Shown: positions 39,608 through 51,629 of the stretch, piece after piece
Layout: every line of letters begins with the position of its first letter
How positions within the stretch are numbered: position 1 is the stretch's first letter
Source: Stutzerimonas nitrititolerans
GTDB taxonomy: Bacteria > Pseudomonadota > Gammaproteobacteria > Pseudomonadales > Pseudomonadaceae
Reading direction: 5' to 3'
Length of the DNA: 64,000 bases
Assembly (NCBI RefSeq): GCF_003696285.1
Contig: NZ_RFFL01000007.1
Span: forward strand, 62,001-126,000
Made by a program: the position numbers and the translations under genes
Notes under the pieces: model-generated
Seen by the model: the letters and a program-made list of their open reading frames with translations, nothing else
The model's database searches: none
What the model was told of the DNA's origin: nothing

Positions 39608-41846
39608 ACGCTCTCTGCCGCTTGGCCTCGATGATGTTCGGCAACTGCGATATCCGGCTCAGGAGTCGCCCGAGCGCGTTCAGCCCGGGAATCTCGATGG
39701 TCAGCAACATCTGCGCGGTGCTGTCTTCCTTGTTGGAGCGGGTATTCATCGACAGCACGTTGATCCGCTCGTTGAGCAGCATCTGCGAGATGTCGCGCAG
39801 CAGCCCGGCGCGGTCGTAAGCGCGGATGAAGATTTCCACCGGATAGGTCTTCTCCGGCACCGGCCCCCAGCTGACCTGGATGATCCGTTCCGGTTCGCGG
39901 CCAGACAGCTGCAGCACCGACGGGCAGTCCTGGCGGTGGATGCTGACGCCACGCCCGAGGGTGATGTAGCCGACGATGGGGTCGCCCGGCAGCGGCTGGC
40001 AGCAGCCGGCCATCTGCGTCAGCAGGTTGCCCACGCCCTGGATCTGCACGTCGCCGCGCTTGCCCGGCTTGTAGGGCGCCGAGCGCCGCGGGATCAGCTC
40101 CAGCTGGTCGTAACCGCGCTCCGGCTCCACCAGTTGCTGCGCCAGGTTGACCAGATGGGCCAGCCGCAGGTCGCCGGCGCCGAGGGCGGCGAACATGTCT
40201 TCGGCGTTCTTCAGGTTGGCCTTTTCCGCCACCTTGTCGAAATCCACCGGTGGCAGGTCGAGCCGGCCGAGTTCCCGCTCCAGCAACGCCTTGCCGGCCG
40301 CGACGTTCTGGTCGCGCGCCTGCAGCTTGAACCAGTGGACGATCTTCGCCCGCGAGCGCGAGGTGGTGATGTAGCCCAGGTTGGGGTTCAGCCAGTCGCG
40401 GCTCGGCGAGCCCTGCTTGCTGGTGATGATTTCCACCTGCTCGCCGGTCTGCAGGCTGTAGTTGAGCGGCACGATGCGCCCGTTGACCTTGGCTCCGCGG
40501 CAGTTATGGCCGATCTCGGTGTGCACGCGGTAGGCGAAGTCCAGCGGCGTGGCGCCCTTGGGCAGGTCGATGGCGTGGCCGTCCGGGGTGAACACATAGA
40601 CCCGGTCGGGCTCGATATCGACCCGGAGCTGGTCGGCCAGGCCGCCGATGTCGCCCAGCTCCTCGTGCCATTCGAGCACCTGGCGCAGCCAGGCGATCTT
40701 CTCCTCGTAATGATCGGAGCTGGAATTGACGTCGGTGCCCTTGTAGCGCCAGTGCGCGCACACCCCCAGTTCGGCCTCCTCGTGCATGGCCAGGGTGCGG
40801 ATCTGCACCTCCAGCACCTTGCCTTCGGGGCCCAGCACCGCCGTGTGCAGCGAGCGGTAGCCGTTCTCCTTGGGATTGGCGATGTAGTCGTCGAATTCCT
40901 TGGGGATGTGTCGCCACAGCGTATGCACGATGCCGAGCGCGGTGTAGCAATCGCGCACTTCCGGCACCAGCACGCGCACGGCGCGAACGTCGTAGATCTG
41001 GCTGAATTGCAAGCCCTTCTTCTGCATCTTCCGCCAGATCGAATAGATGTGCTTGGCGCGACCGTCGATCTCCGGCTGGATGCCGGCGGCGGTCAGCTCG
41101 TCGCGCAGTTGCTGCACCACGTTGTCGATGTACTGCTCGCGATCCAGGCGTCGCTCATGCAGCAACTGGGCGATCTGCTTGTACTGTTCGGGTTCCAGGT
41201 AGCGGAAGGACAGGTCCTCCAGCTCCCACTTGATATGGCCGATGCCCAGCCGGTGGGCCAGCGGCGCGTAGATATCGAACACCTCGCGCGCCACGCGGTG
41301 GCGCTTGTCGTCATCGGCATTCTTCACCGCACGGATGGCGCAGGTGCGCTCGGCCAGCTTGATCAGCGCGACACGCACGTCGTCGACCATGGCCACCAGC
41401 ATCCGGCGCAGGTTGTCCACCTGGGTCTGGGTGCCCAGCACCAGGGATTCGCGCGGATTGAGACTGGCGCTGATGGCCGCCATGCGCAGCACACCCTCGA
41501 TCAGCTTGGCCACCACCGGACCGAAACGCTGATGCACGTCGGCGAGCTGCACCTTGCCTTCGCGCACGCCGCGATAGATCACCGCGGCGACCAGGCTGTC
41601 CTGGTCGAGCTTGAGGTCGGCGAGGATTTCAGCGATCTCAAGGCCTATCCGGTAACTGGAGGTGCCCTCGCTCCAGAGATTCTGCGCGGCGTTGGCCTGC
41701 TGCTCCGCTTCGCGGGCGAACTCGCAGGCTTCCTTCAGCGCTGCGCGGTCGAGTGCCGGGTCCATGCCCAGCACGTGATCGAGCCAGCCATCGAGATTGA
41801 TGCTGCCGTCGGTGTTGATCGGCTGAAGAGCTCTGACCTGGACCAT
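39603..41846 (-). CDS. relA: (p)ppGpp synthetase RelA
   Basis: RelA makes (p)ppGpp at ribosomes stalled on uncharged tRNA. The 747-residue product begins MVQVRALQPINTDGSINLDG. The N-terminal hydrolase-like domain has lost the HD residues (IYRGVREGKVQLADVHQRFG), as in mono-functional RelA. The synthetase domain holds KNADDDKRHRVAREVFDIYA and IYDVRAVRVLVPEVRDCYTA. TGS (YVFTPDGHAIDLPKGATPLD), zinc-finger-like (LTQMAGCCQPLPGDPIVGYI) and C-terminal ACT domains follow. Length equals P. aeruginosa RelA. The stop codon lies inside the end of a palindromic element. Confidence 0.96.
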   Translation of the reverse strand: MVQVRALQPINTDGSINLDGWLDHVLGMDPALDRAALKEACEFAREAEQQANAAQNLWSEGTSSYRIGLEIAEILADLKLDQDSLVAAVIYRGVREGKVQLADVHQRFGPVVAKLIEGVLRMAAISASLNPRESLVLGTQTQVDNLRRMLVAMVDDVRVALIKLAERTCAIRAVKNADDDKRHRVAREVFDIYAPLAHRLGIGHIKWELEDLSFRYLEPEQYKQIAQLLHERRLDREQYIDNVVQQLRDELTAAGIQPEIDGRAKHIYSIWRKMQKKGLQFSQIYDVRAVRVLVPEVRDCYTALGIVHTLWRHIPKEFDDYIANPKENGYRSLHTAVLGPEGKVLEVQIRTLAMHEEAELGVCAHWRYKGTDVNSSSDHYEEKIAWLRQVLEWHEELGDIGGLADQLRVDIEPDRVYVFTPDGHAIDLPKGATPLDFAYRVHTEIGHNCRGAKVNGRIVPLNYSLQTGEQVEIITSKQGSPSRDWLNPNLGYITTSRSRAKIVHWFKLQARDQNVAAGKALLERELGRLDLPPVDFDKVAEKANLKNAEDMFAALGAGDLRLAHLVNLAQQLVEPERGYDQLELIPRRSAPYKPGKRGDVQIQGVGNLLTQMAGCCQPLPGDPIVGYITLGRGVSIHRQDCPSVLQLSGREPERIIQVSWGPVPEKTYPVEIFIRAYDRAGLLRDISQMLLNERINVLSMNTRSNKEDSTAQMLLTIEIPGLNALGRLLSRISQLPNIIEAKRQRAS

Positions 41847-41933
41847 CTGATTACCTTCCTTCTACGCAGCAACTGCGTCGCGTACGCCGACATTCTCTGT
41901 GCCGGTCGGTTGATCCACGGGCGGTTCGCCCGT

Positions 41934-43292
41934 CTAACCCGCCGGGCGCTCGAACAGCGCCATGGCCTCGACATGGGCCGTCTGCGGGAACATGTCCAGC
42001 ATCCCGGCACGCTTGAGCCTGTAACCCTGGCGCACCAGCTCGGCCGCATCGCGCGCCAGCGTTGCCGGGTTGCAGGAAACGTAGACGATACGCTCCGCAC
42101 CCAGTGTCGCCATTTGCCGCACCACTTCCCAGGCCCCGTCGCGCGGGGGGTCGAGCAGCACGGCGTGAAAACCTTCGCATGCCCAGCCGGCTTCGGCCAG
42201 CGGCTTCGACAGGTCCGCTCGATAAAAGTGCGCATTCTCCAAGCCGTTGTGCACGGCATTGGTGCGCGCCCGCTCGACCATCTCCTCGACGCCTTCCACA
42301 CCCGTCACCTGCGCCCCGGCACGCGCCAGCGGCAAGGCGAAATTGCCCAGCCCGCAGAACAGGTCCAGCACGCGTGCATGCTGCACGGGAGCCAGCCAGT
42401 CGAGCGCCTGGGCGACCATCGCCTCGTTCACCGGCTCGTTGACCTGGACGAAATCGCCCGGCCGCCATTCCAGCTGCAGGTCCCACTGGGCCAGGCGATA
42501 ACCCAGCACCTGTGCGGGCCGCAGCGGTGCCGCCGGCCCTTCACCCTGGAGCCAGAGCTGGACGCCCGCCTCGCCGGCGAAAGCGACCAGTCGCTGGCGG
42601 TCGAAATCGCTCAGCGGGGCCGTATGCCGCACCAGCACCGCTTCGGCCGTGCCGCTGAACAACTCGACATGGCCGATCGCCTGCGGCTTGTCCAGCGCCT
42701 TCAACACCGCCAGCAGCGCCGGCAACAGCAACTGCAAGGGCCGTACCAGCACGGGGCACTGTTCGATGGAAACGATGTTCTGGCTGGCGCTGGCGCGAAA
42801 GCCCACGTCGAGCCGCCGCGCCTTGTTGTCCCAGCGCACCGCCAGGCGCGCGCGGCGCCGATAGCCGAACTCGGGGCTGGTCAGCGGCGCGGCCCACTGC
42901 TCGGGCTCGACGCCGGCCACACGGGACAGTTGCTCAGCCAGGCTGCGCTGCTTGAGCGCCAGCTGATCCTCAGCGGAAAGGTGCTGCAAGGTGCAACCGC
43001 CGCACACACGTGCATGGGGACAGGGCTCGGCGCGTCGCTGGGCACTGCCGGCGAGCACCCGTTCGACCCGCGCCTCGACCACCTGACTGCGTGCCGCCAG
43101 CACCCGTGCTTCGACCTGCTCGCCCGCCAGCGCCCCTTCGATGAACCAAGTACGCCCCTCGACGAAGGCGATGCCGCGCCCATCGTTGGCCAGGCGCTCG
43201 ACGCTCAGGCGCTGTTTCTTGCCCACCGGAATCTGCGGTTTCCTTTCGCCACCGCTGGGCTGGAAGCGCAGGCCGCCGCCGTGACGGGCCAT
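41934..43292 (-). CDS. rlmD: 23S rRNA m5U1939 methyltransferase RlmD
   Basis: RlmD (RumA) methylates U1939 of 23S rRNA with SAM and carries a [4Fe-4S] cluster. The 452-residue product has an N-terminal TRAM domain ([20 protein letters not shown]), the cluster cysteines in [15 protein letters not shown], the SAM site [19 protein letters not shown], and the catalytic cysteine in [20 protein letters not shown]. It precedes relA in the same direction, 87 bases away, and follows cysM; this order is conserved in pseudomonads. Confidence 0.95.
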   Translation of the reverse strand: MARHGGGLRFQPSGGERKPQIPVGKKQRLSVERLANDGRGIAFVEGRTWFIEGALAGEQVEARVLAARSQVVEARVERVLAGSAQRRAEPCPHARVCGGCTLQHLSAEDQLALKQRSLAEQLSRVAGVEPEQWAAPLTSPEFGYRRRARLAVRWDNKARRLDVGFRASASQNIVSIEQCPVLVRPLQLLLPALLAVLKALDKPQAIGHVELFSGTAEAVLVRHTAPLSDFDRQRLVAFAGEAGVQLWLQGEGPAAPLRPAQVLGYRLAQWDLQLEWRPGDFVQVNEPVNEAMVAQALDWLAPVQHARVLDLFCGLGNFALPLARAGAQVTGVEGVEEMVERARTNAVHNGLENAHFYRADLSKPLAEAGWACEGFHAVLLDPPRDGAWEVVRQMATLGAERIVYVSCNPATLARDAAELVRQGYRLKRAGMLDMFPQTAHVEAMALFERPAG

Positions 43293-43323
43293 CAGTTGCT
43301 CCAGCCAGTTGGGAAAAGGTTGC

Positions 43324-44226
43324 TCATTTCGGTTCGTCGTAGACGCCGGTCGACAGGTAGCGGTCGCCCCGGTCGCAGATGATCGCCACGATCACCGCAT
43401 TCTCCACTTCGCGCGACAGCCGCAGCGCAGCCGCCACCGCGCCACCCGAGGAAACCCCACAGAAGATGCCTTCTTCGCGGGCCAGACGGCGCATGACCTG
43501 TTCGGCCTCCGCCTGGGACATGTCGACCACGCGGTCTACGCGCTCGGCCTGGTAGATCTTCGGCAGGTACTCCTGCGGCCAGCGGCGGATACCGGGAATC
43601 GCCGCGCCTTCCATCGGCTGCAGGCCGATGATCTGGACCGCCGGGTTCTGCTCCTTGAGGTAGCGCGACACGCCCATGATGGTGCCAGTGGTGCCCATGG
43701 AGCTGACGAAATGGGTGATGCTGCCGCCGGTCTGCTGCCAGAGTTCGGGGCCGGTGCTGCTGTAATGCGCTTCGGGGTTGTCGCCGTTGGCGAACTGGTC
43801 GAGCACCTTGCCGCGCCCCTCGGCCTGCATTTTCAGCGCCAGGTCGCGGGCGCCTTCCATGCCCTCTTCCTTGCTTACCAGGATCAGCTCGGCACCGTAG
43901 GCGGTCATCGCCGCCTTGCGCTCGGCGCTGGAGTTGTCCGGCATGATCAGGATGAATTTGTAGCCCTTGATCGCCGCCGCCATGGCCAGGGCGATGCCGG
44001 TATTGCCCGAAGTCGCCTCGATCAGGGTGTCGCCGGGCTTGATGTCGCCACGCGCCTCGGCACGGGCGATCATCGACAGCGCCGGACGATCCTTGACCGA
44101 ACCAGCCGGATTGTTGCCTTCGAGCTTGACCAGCAGCGTGTTGGTGGTTTCGCCCGGCAGGCGTTGCAAGCGAATCAGCGGAGTGTTGCCGACGCAGTCG
44201 GCAATGGTCGGGTACTGAATTGTCAT
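43324..44226 (-). CDS. cysM: Cysteine synthase B
   Basis: CysM uses PLP to make cysteine from O-acetylserine and sulfide or thiosulfate. The 300-residue product starts [20 protein letters not shown]. The PLP lysine is in [14 protein letters not shown], the substrate loop is [20 protein letters not shown], and the phosphate-binding loop is [16 protein letters not shown]. It fits CysM rather than CysK in length and in the loop sequence. I chose the ATG at 44226, where homology begins. It is divergent from ggt. Confidence 0.94.
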   Translation of the reverse strand: MTIQYPTIADCVGNTPLIRLQRLPGETTNTLLVKLEGNNPAGSVKDRPALSMIARAEARGDIKPGDTLIEATSGNTGIALAMAAAIKGYKFILIMPDNSSAERKAAMTAYGAELILVSKEEGMEGARDLALKMQAEGRGKVLDQFANGDNPEAHYSSTGPELWQQTGGSITHFVSSMGTTGTIMGVSRYLKEQNPAVQIIGLQPMEGAAIPGIRRWPQEYLPKIYQAERVDRVVDMSQAEAEQVMRRLAREEGIFCGVSSGGAVAAALRLSREVENAVIVAIICDRGDRYLSTGVYDEPK

Positions 44227-44420
44227 GGCGTGGTTGAACCGCACGGCGTGAAAAGGCGCACATGATACCGGCATCGACCGATCACGGGCAGACCGCTGGG
44301 CCCATGTCCGAGGTGGTTCCACGACCCAGGCGCAGGGCATGAACGAACCCGCCCCCATCGGCGGGAGTCATCCCGTTCTGTAAGCTGCTGATTCTTTTCT
44401 TCTGCATCGGGGAAAATTCC

Positions 44421-46214
44421 ATGCTCGATACCCGCACGGCACTTCTTTCAGGCTTTTTGCTACTGGGCGTGGCGGCCTGCCAGAGTCCCGAAACGGACGT
44501 GTCGGTACCCGCTCTTCCCGAAGCCGCTACCGGCTATACCGCCAAACCCGGCTGGGCCACCGAGCGCTTCGCCGTGGCGGCGGCCAATCCGCTGGCGACC
44601 GAGGCCGGTTATGAAATCCTCAAGGCGGGCGGCAGCGCGCTGGATGCCGCCGTGGCCGTGCAGATGGTGCTGACCCTGGTCGAGCCGCAATCCAGCGGGA
44701 TCGGTGGCGGCGCCTTTCTGCTGCACTGGGACGGTGAGCGCGTGGTCGCCCTGGACGGCCGCGAGACGGCTCCGGCCGCCGCCGACGAAACACTGTTCCT
44801 GCAACCGGACGGCACGCCGATGAACTTCCAGCAGGCAGTGATCGGCGGCCGTTCGGTAGGCGTGCCCGGCGCGGTGAAGATGCTCGAACAAGCGCACCGG
44901 GAGCACGGCAAGCTGCCCTGGAAATCGCTGTTCCAGACCGCCATCCACCTCGCCGACGACGGATTCCCGGTGAGCCCGCGCCTGCATGGCCTGCTGCAGA
45001 AGGACCCGGCCCTGCGTGACGATCCACAGGCCGCGGCCTTCTATTACCAGGCCGACGGCAACCCCTGGCCAGTCGGCCATCGGTTGCGCAATCCCGCCCT
45101 CGCCGCGCTGTTGCGCGAGATCGCCGAACACGGCAGCGCCGCTTTCTATCAGGGCGAAAACGCCGAGGCGCTGGTGCAACAGGTGAATCGACACCCGAGC
45201 AATCCGGGGCGGTTGTCGCTCAGCGACCTGGATGGCTATCAGCCGCGCCAGCGCGAAGCCATCTGTACCCTGTGGCAGCAGCGCTACCAGGTCTGCGGCT
45301 TCCCGCCGCCTTCCTCGGGACACATCGCTCAGATGCAGATTCTCGGCCTGCTGGAGCAACTGGGGCCGCTGGCACCTCTCGAGCAGGGCCTGCCGTCCGC
45401 CGACTTCCTGCACCGCTACACCGAGGCGGCGCGCCTGGCCTATGCCGACCGCGCGCAGTACCTGGCCGACCCGGACTTCACCCCGGCGCCGGGCGGCGAC
45501 TGGAATACGTTGCTGGCCCCGGGCTACCTGAAGCAACGTGCCAGCCTGATCGGCCCGACCAGCATGGGTACCGCCGAGCCGGGCAACCCGGGGCCGCTGC
45601 CGCTGGCCTTCGCGCCGCAACCCGAGCAGCCGGAGTACGGCACCAGCCACATCAGCATCGTCGACGCCGACGGCAACGCGCTGGCGATGACCACCTCTAT
45701 CGAACAGGCCTTCGGCTCGCGCCTGCTCAACGACGGCGGCACCGGGCTGCCGGGCGGCTACCTGCTGAACAACGAGCTCACCGACTTCGCCTTCGAGCCG
45801 CGTGACGCCCAGGGCAAACCGGTGGCCAATCGCGTCGAACCGGGCAAGCGGCCACGCTCGAGCATGAGCCCGACACTGGTGTTCGAGGCCGATAGCGGCC
45901 GGCTGCTGGCCAGCGTCGGTTCGCCGGGCGGCGCGGCGATCATCCACTTCACCGCGAAAACCCTGCTCGGCATGTATGGCTGGGGCCTGGATGCGCAGCG
46001 GGCGATCGACCTGCCGAACTTCGCCAGCTACAACGGCCCGACGATGCTGGAGGCCGGACGCTTTCCGCGCAGCAGCCTGAAGGCGTTGGAAGCACGCGGC
46101 CACGAGGTGCGCGAAAGCGAGATGACCAGCGGCCTGCAGGCCATCCAGCGTACGGCCAGCGGCTGGTTCGGCGGCGCCGACCCTCGCCGCGAGGGCCTGG
46201 TCATGGGGGAATGA
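44421..46214 (+). CDS. ggt: Gamma-glutamyltransferase, lipoprotein type
   Basis: This N-terminal-nucleophile hydrolase transfers or hydrolyses gamma-glutamyl groups, such as those of glutathione, in the periplasm. The 597-residue product has a lipoprotein signal (LLSGFLLLGVAAC, lipid-accepting Cys about residue 20). It contains DAAVAVQMVLTLVEPQSSGI and GGGAFLLHW. The autocleavage and nucleophile threonine is in GTSHISIVDADGNALAMTTS. The C-terminal substrate-binding motif RPRSSMSPTLVFEADSGR and SVGSPGGAAIIHF are intact. It is convergent with gacS; the 51-base gap has only a weak AGGCC/GGCCT hairpin. Confidence 0.93.
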   Translation: MLDTRTALLSGFLLLGVAACQSPETDVSVPALPEAATGYTAKPGWATERFAVAAANPLATEAGYEILKAGGSALDAAVAVQMVLTLVEPQSSGIGGGAFLLHWDGERVVALDGRETAPAAADETLFLQPDGTPMNFQQAVIGGRSVGVPGAVKMLEQAHREHGKLPWKSLFQTAIHLADDGFPVSPRLHGLLQKDPALRDDPQAAAFYYQADGNPWPVGHRLRNPALAALLREIAEHGSAAFYQGENAEALVQQVNRHPSNPGRLSLSDLDGYQPRQREAICTLWQQRYQVCGFPPPSSGHIAQMQILGLLEQLGPLAPLEQGLPSADFLHRYTEAARLAYADRAQYLADPDFTPAPGGDWNTLLAPGYLKQRASLIGPTSMGTAEPGNPGPLPLAFAPQPEQPEYGTSHISIVDADGNALAMTTSIEQAFGSRLLNDGGTGLPGGYLLNNELTDFAFEPRDAQGKPVANRVEPGKRPRSSMSPTLVFEADSGRLLASVGSPGGAAIIHFTAKTLLGMYGWGLDAQRAIDLPNFASYNGPTMLEAGRFPRSSLKALEARGHEVRESEMTSGLQAIQRTASGWFGGADPRREGLVMGE

Positions 46215-46265
46215 AGGCAAGAGACGCTAAAGGCCCCGAAGGTCGAAAGGCCTGAGGCTTCGTGA

Positions 46266-49019
<2,754 letters not shown>

Positions 49020-49097
49020 GGTTCCGTTTCCCTGGTTGACTGGCACCTAGTGTAGCGCTCGACTTCCCTGAATCTGCAACGCATGGTACCGCCGGAC

Positions 49098-49724
49098 TCA
49101 ATCCAGGCCGCGGATTTCCTTGCCCTGGAAATCCGGCAGCTTCCACTGGAAGGTCATCGCCAGCATGCGGAACAGGAAGCCGGCGCAGAGCGCGACCAGC
49201 GACGCGATGCTGTTGCCGATGCCCAACCACAGCAGCCCCACGTAGAGCACGCCGGTGAACAGCGCCACCGTGGCGTAGAGTTCGCGCTGCAGCACCATCG
49301 GTACCTGGTTGCACAGCACGTCGCGCAGCAGGCCACCGAAGATACCGGTGATCACGCCGGCCAGCACCACGATCGAAGGGTGCGCCCCCATCTCCATGCC
49401 CACGCCGCAGCCGATCACCGTGAACGCCACCAGCCCCAGGCCGTCGACGATGAGGAACACCTTGCGCAGATGATGCATGTGCCGCGCGACGAAGCCGGTC
49501 ACGATGGCCGCGCCGATGGTGAAGGTCAGGTACTCGGGGTTGGCGATCCAGCCCACCGGATAGTGCCCCAGCAGGATGTCGCGCGCAGTGCCGCCGCCCA
49601 GTGCGGTCACGGTGCCCAGCAGGCAGATGCCGAACAGGTCCATGCCCCGGCGCATCCCCATGATGGCACCGGACATGGCTTCGGCGGTGATGGCGACCAG
49701 GTAGATGATATGCAGCAACGTCAC
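49098..49724 (-). CDS. TRIC/UPF0126-family membrane channel (YadS/YicG-like)
   Basis: A 208-residue protein with about seven membrane helices made of two repeats of the UPF0126 domain, the prokaryotic relatives of trimeric intracellular cation channels. Repeat signatures are TVTALGGGTARDILLGHYPV and VITGIFGGLLRDVLCNQVPM. It is expected to act in the inner membrane as a small cation or metabolite channel; the natural substrate is unclear. It is divergent from the ArgP-like regulator, which might control it, but no direct evidence is visible. Confidence 0.88.
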   Translation of the reverse strand: MTLLHIIYLVAITAEAMSGAIMGMRRGMDLFGICLLGTVTALGGGTARDILLGHYPVGWIANPEYLTFTIGAAIVTGFVARHMHHLRKVFLIVDGLGLVAFTVIGCGVGMEMGAHPSIVVLAGVITGIFGGLLRDVLCNQVPMVLQRELYATVALFTGVLYVGLLWLGIGNSIASLVALCAGFLFRMLAMTFQWKLPDFQGKEIRGLD

Positions 49725-49847
49725 GGGCGACTCCGGAATGGACAGGCAGGAATGAAAGCGGCGCGATTATGAGGCAAATCCATACTCATGACGCACGAGT
49801 AAGTATTTTTAGGCTATACAAACATTTTCTTAATCTGGCGCCACCGC

Positions 49848-50762
49848 ATGAATCTCGATCCCAGGCAGACTGAGGCCTTCCGCTTCGTCATCAAGACCGG
49901 CAGCTTCGAACAGGCCGCCGCACGGTTGCACCTCACCCCGCCGGCGATTTCGCAGCGGGTGCGTGCGCTGGAAAGCGCACTCGGCAGCGCCCTGGTGGTA
50001 CGCAGCCGGCCCTGTCGCGCCACCGCGACCGGCCAGCGCCTGCTGCAATACCTCAAGCGTGCGCGATTGCTCGAATCCGACCTGATGGCCGAACTCGCCG
50101 AACGCAGCGACGCGCCGCTGATGGTGGTCGCCGCGCTGAATGCCGACACCCTGGGCACCTGGTTCTTCCCGGCGCTGGCCGAGGTGCTGATTCGCGAGCA
50201 GGTATTGCTCGACCTGATCGTCGAGGATCAGGACCACACCTACAACCTGCTCGAATCGGGCCTGGCGGTCGGCTGCATCAGCACCGAACCCAAGCCGCTG
50301 CGCGGCTGCACCGCGAGCCCGCTGGGCAGCATGCGCTATCGGCTGCTCGCCAGCGTGGCGTTTCGCGACCGCCACTTCGCCAACGGCCTGAGCCGCAACG
50401 CCGCGCGCAAGGCGCCGGTGGTGGCCTATTCGCACAAGGACAGCCTGACCTCATCCTGCCTGCTGCAATGGATGGGATTGCCCGAAGGTGCCTACCCCTG
50501 CCACTACGTACCGGGCTCCGAACCGCACTTCAGCGCCATTCGCCATGGCCTGGGCTACGGCATGGTGCCCGAGTCGCTGGCGCAGGACGCCCTGGCGCGA
50601 GGCGAAGTCGTCGACCTGGCGCCGGATGCCCCGCTGGACATCTCCCTCTACTGGCATACCTGGAAGGTGCAGTCGCCGCGGATGGAAAACCTGTCACGGC
50701 AGATCATCGAAGCCGCGCCACGCATCCTCGCGCCTCCACCCGCGGGAGTTGAGGCACAATGA
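49848..50762 (+). CDS. argP: LysR-family regulator, ArgP/IciA type
   Basis: A 304-residue LysR regulator beginning MNLDPRQTEAFRFVIKTGSF, with the winged helix EQAAARLHLTPPAISQRVRA and the ArgP-type sequence SALGSALVVRSRPCRATATG. ArgP regulators usually respond to lysine or arginine and activate an exporter gene. Here the divergent neighbour is the UPF0126 channel rather than argO/lysE, so the symbol is by family resemblance. Its stop overlaps the start of the phosphopantetheinyl transferase gene (ATGA). Confidence 0.82.
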   Translation: MNLDPRQTEAFRFVIKTGSFEQAAARLHLTPPAISQRVRALESALGSALVVRSRPCRATATGQRLLQYLKRARLLESDLMAELAERSDAPLMVVAALNADTLGTWFFPALAEVLIREQVLLDLIVEDQDHTYNLLESGLAVGCISTEPKPLRGCTASPLGSMRYRLLASVAFRDRHFANGLSRNAARKAPVVAYSHKDSLTSSCLLQWMGLPEGAYPCHYVPGSEPHFSAIRHGLGYGMVPESLAQDALARGEVVDLAPDAPLDISLYWHTWKVQSPRMENLSRQIIEAAPRILAPPPAGVEAQ

Positions 50763-51481
50763 GCCACATGACCCAGCCACCCACTCTTCCAGCCTGCTGC
50801 GCGCCGCTGCTTGATCACTGGCCGCTGCCCCGTGCGTTGCCCGGCGTGCAACTACTCAGTACCCGCTTCGACCCGGAACGGCTTGACCCCGAGGATTTCA
50901 CCCGCTGGGGCATCGCGCCGCTCAAGGCGGTGAACAAGCGCCAGACCGAATTCCTCGCCGGGCGGATCTGCGCGCACGAGGCGCTGCGACGGCTCACCGG
51001 GGCACCGCTGATTCTCCCGGTAGCCGAGGATCGCTCGCCCTGCTGGCCCGCCGGCGTGGTGGGTTCCATTACTCACGGTGCCGGTTGGGCCGCTGCGGTG
51101 GCAGCCCGCGCCGAGCACTGGCGCGGTCTTGGGCTGGACGTGGAGAAACTGCTGCCGAGCACCCGCGCCGATCGCCTGGCTGCGGAAATTCTCACGCCCG
51201 CTGAACTGCTGGGCTACGCCGAACTGCCCGAAGCACAGCGCGCGCTGCGGGTGACCCTGACCTTCTCGATCAAGGAGAGCCTGTTCAAGGCGCTCTACCC
51301 GCTGGTGCAGAAGCGTTTCTACTTTCAGGAAGCCGAGCTGATTCAGCATGATGCCGACGGCCATGCGCGCCTGCGCCTGCTCAACGATCTGTCTCGAGAG
51401 TGGCGGACCGGCGCCGAGCTCGAAGGCCAGTTCGCGCTGTTCGAGGGTTATCTGCTGAGCCTTGTCAGCATTCCGAGATAG
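50759..51481 (+). CDS. 4'-phosphopantetheinyl transferase (EntD/PcpS type)
   Basis: This transfers the phosphopantetheine arm of CoA to carrier proteins of fatty acid synthase, siderophore or polyketide systems. The 240-residue product contains FLAGRICAHEALRRLTG, VVGSITHGAGWAAAVAA, the metal-binding GLGLDVEKLLPS and the second metal site LTFSIKESLFKALYPLVQ. Pseudomonads often have a single enzyme of this type serving all carriers (PcpS). Overlap with the regulator gene suggests co-transcription. It is convergent with the sensor kinase gene across a REP array. Confidence 0.88.
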   Translation: MSHMTQPPTLPACCAPLLDHWPLPRALPGVQLLSTRFDPERLDPEDFTRWGIAPLKAVNKRQTEFLAGRICAHEALRRLTGAPLILPVAEDRSPCWPAGVVGSITHGAGWAAAVAARAEHWRGLGLDVEKLLPSTRADRLAAEILTPAELLGYAELPEAQRALRVTLTFSIKESLFKALYPLVQKRFYFQEAELIQHDADGHARLRLLNDLSREWRTGAELEGQFALFEGYLLSLVSIPR

Positions 51482-51534
51482 GTCGGCGTTTCACTAGAGG
51501 ATCAAGCCGAGCGGGTTCAGCCTGTTGCCTCTGC

Positions 51535-51629
51535 GGCCGAAAAAATTCGGCCCTACAGAGCACGAGCACATGTAGGGTCGAACTTGTTCGACCTGTGCCC
51601 TCTCTGCGGTCGAATGAATTCGACCCTAC
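51535..51629. repeat. Three REP units between PPTase and sensor kinase genes
   Basis: Units: minus 51535-51556 (GGCCGA/TCGGCC stem), plus 51572-51593 and minus 51608-51629. The last two carry GGTCGA/TCGACC stems, with paired base changes relative to the main type. The third unit overlaps the stop codon of the kinase gene. The array can act as a bidirectional terminator for the convergent genes. Confidence 0.88.

Noticed and set aside
39540..43382. Very long open frame (about 1280 codons) antisense to relA and rlmD
   Set aside because: The minus strand carries two well-known proteins with intact motifs. High-GC codon bias leaves long open antisense frames, and the translated product has no recognisable domain.
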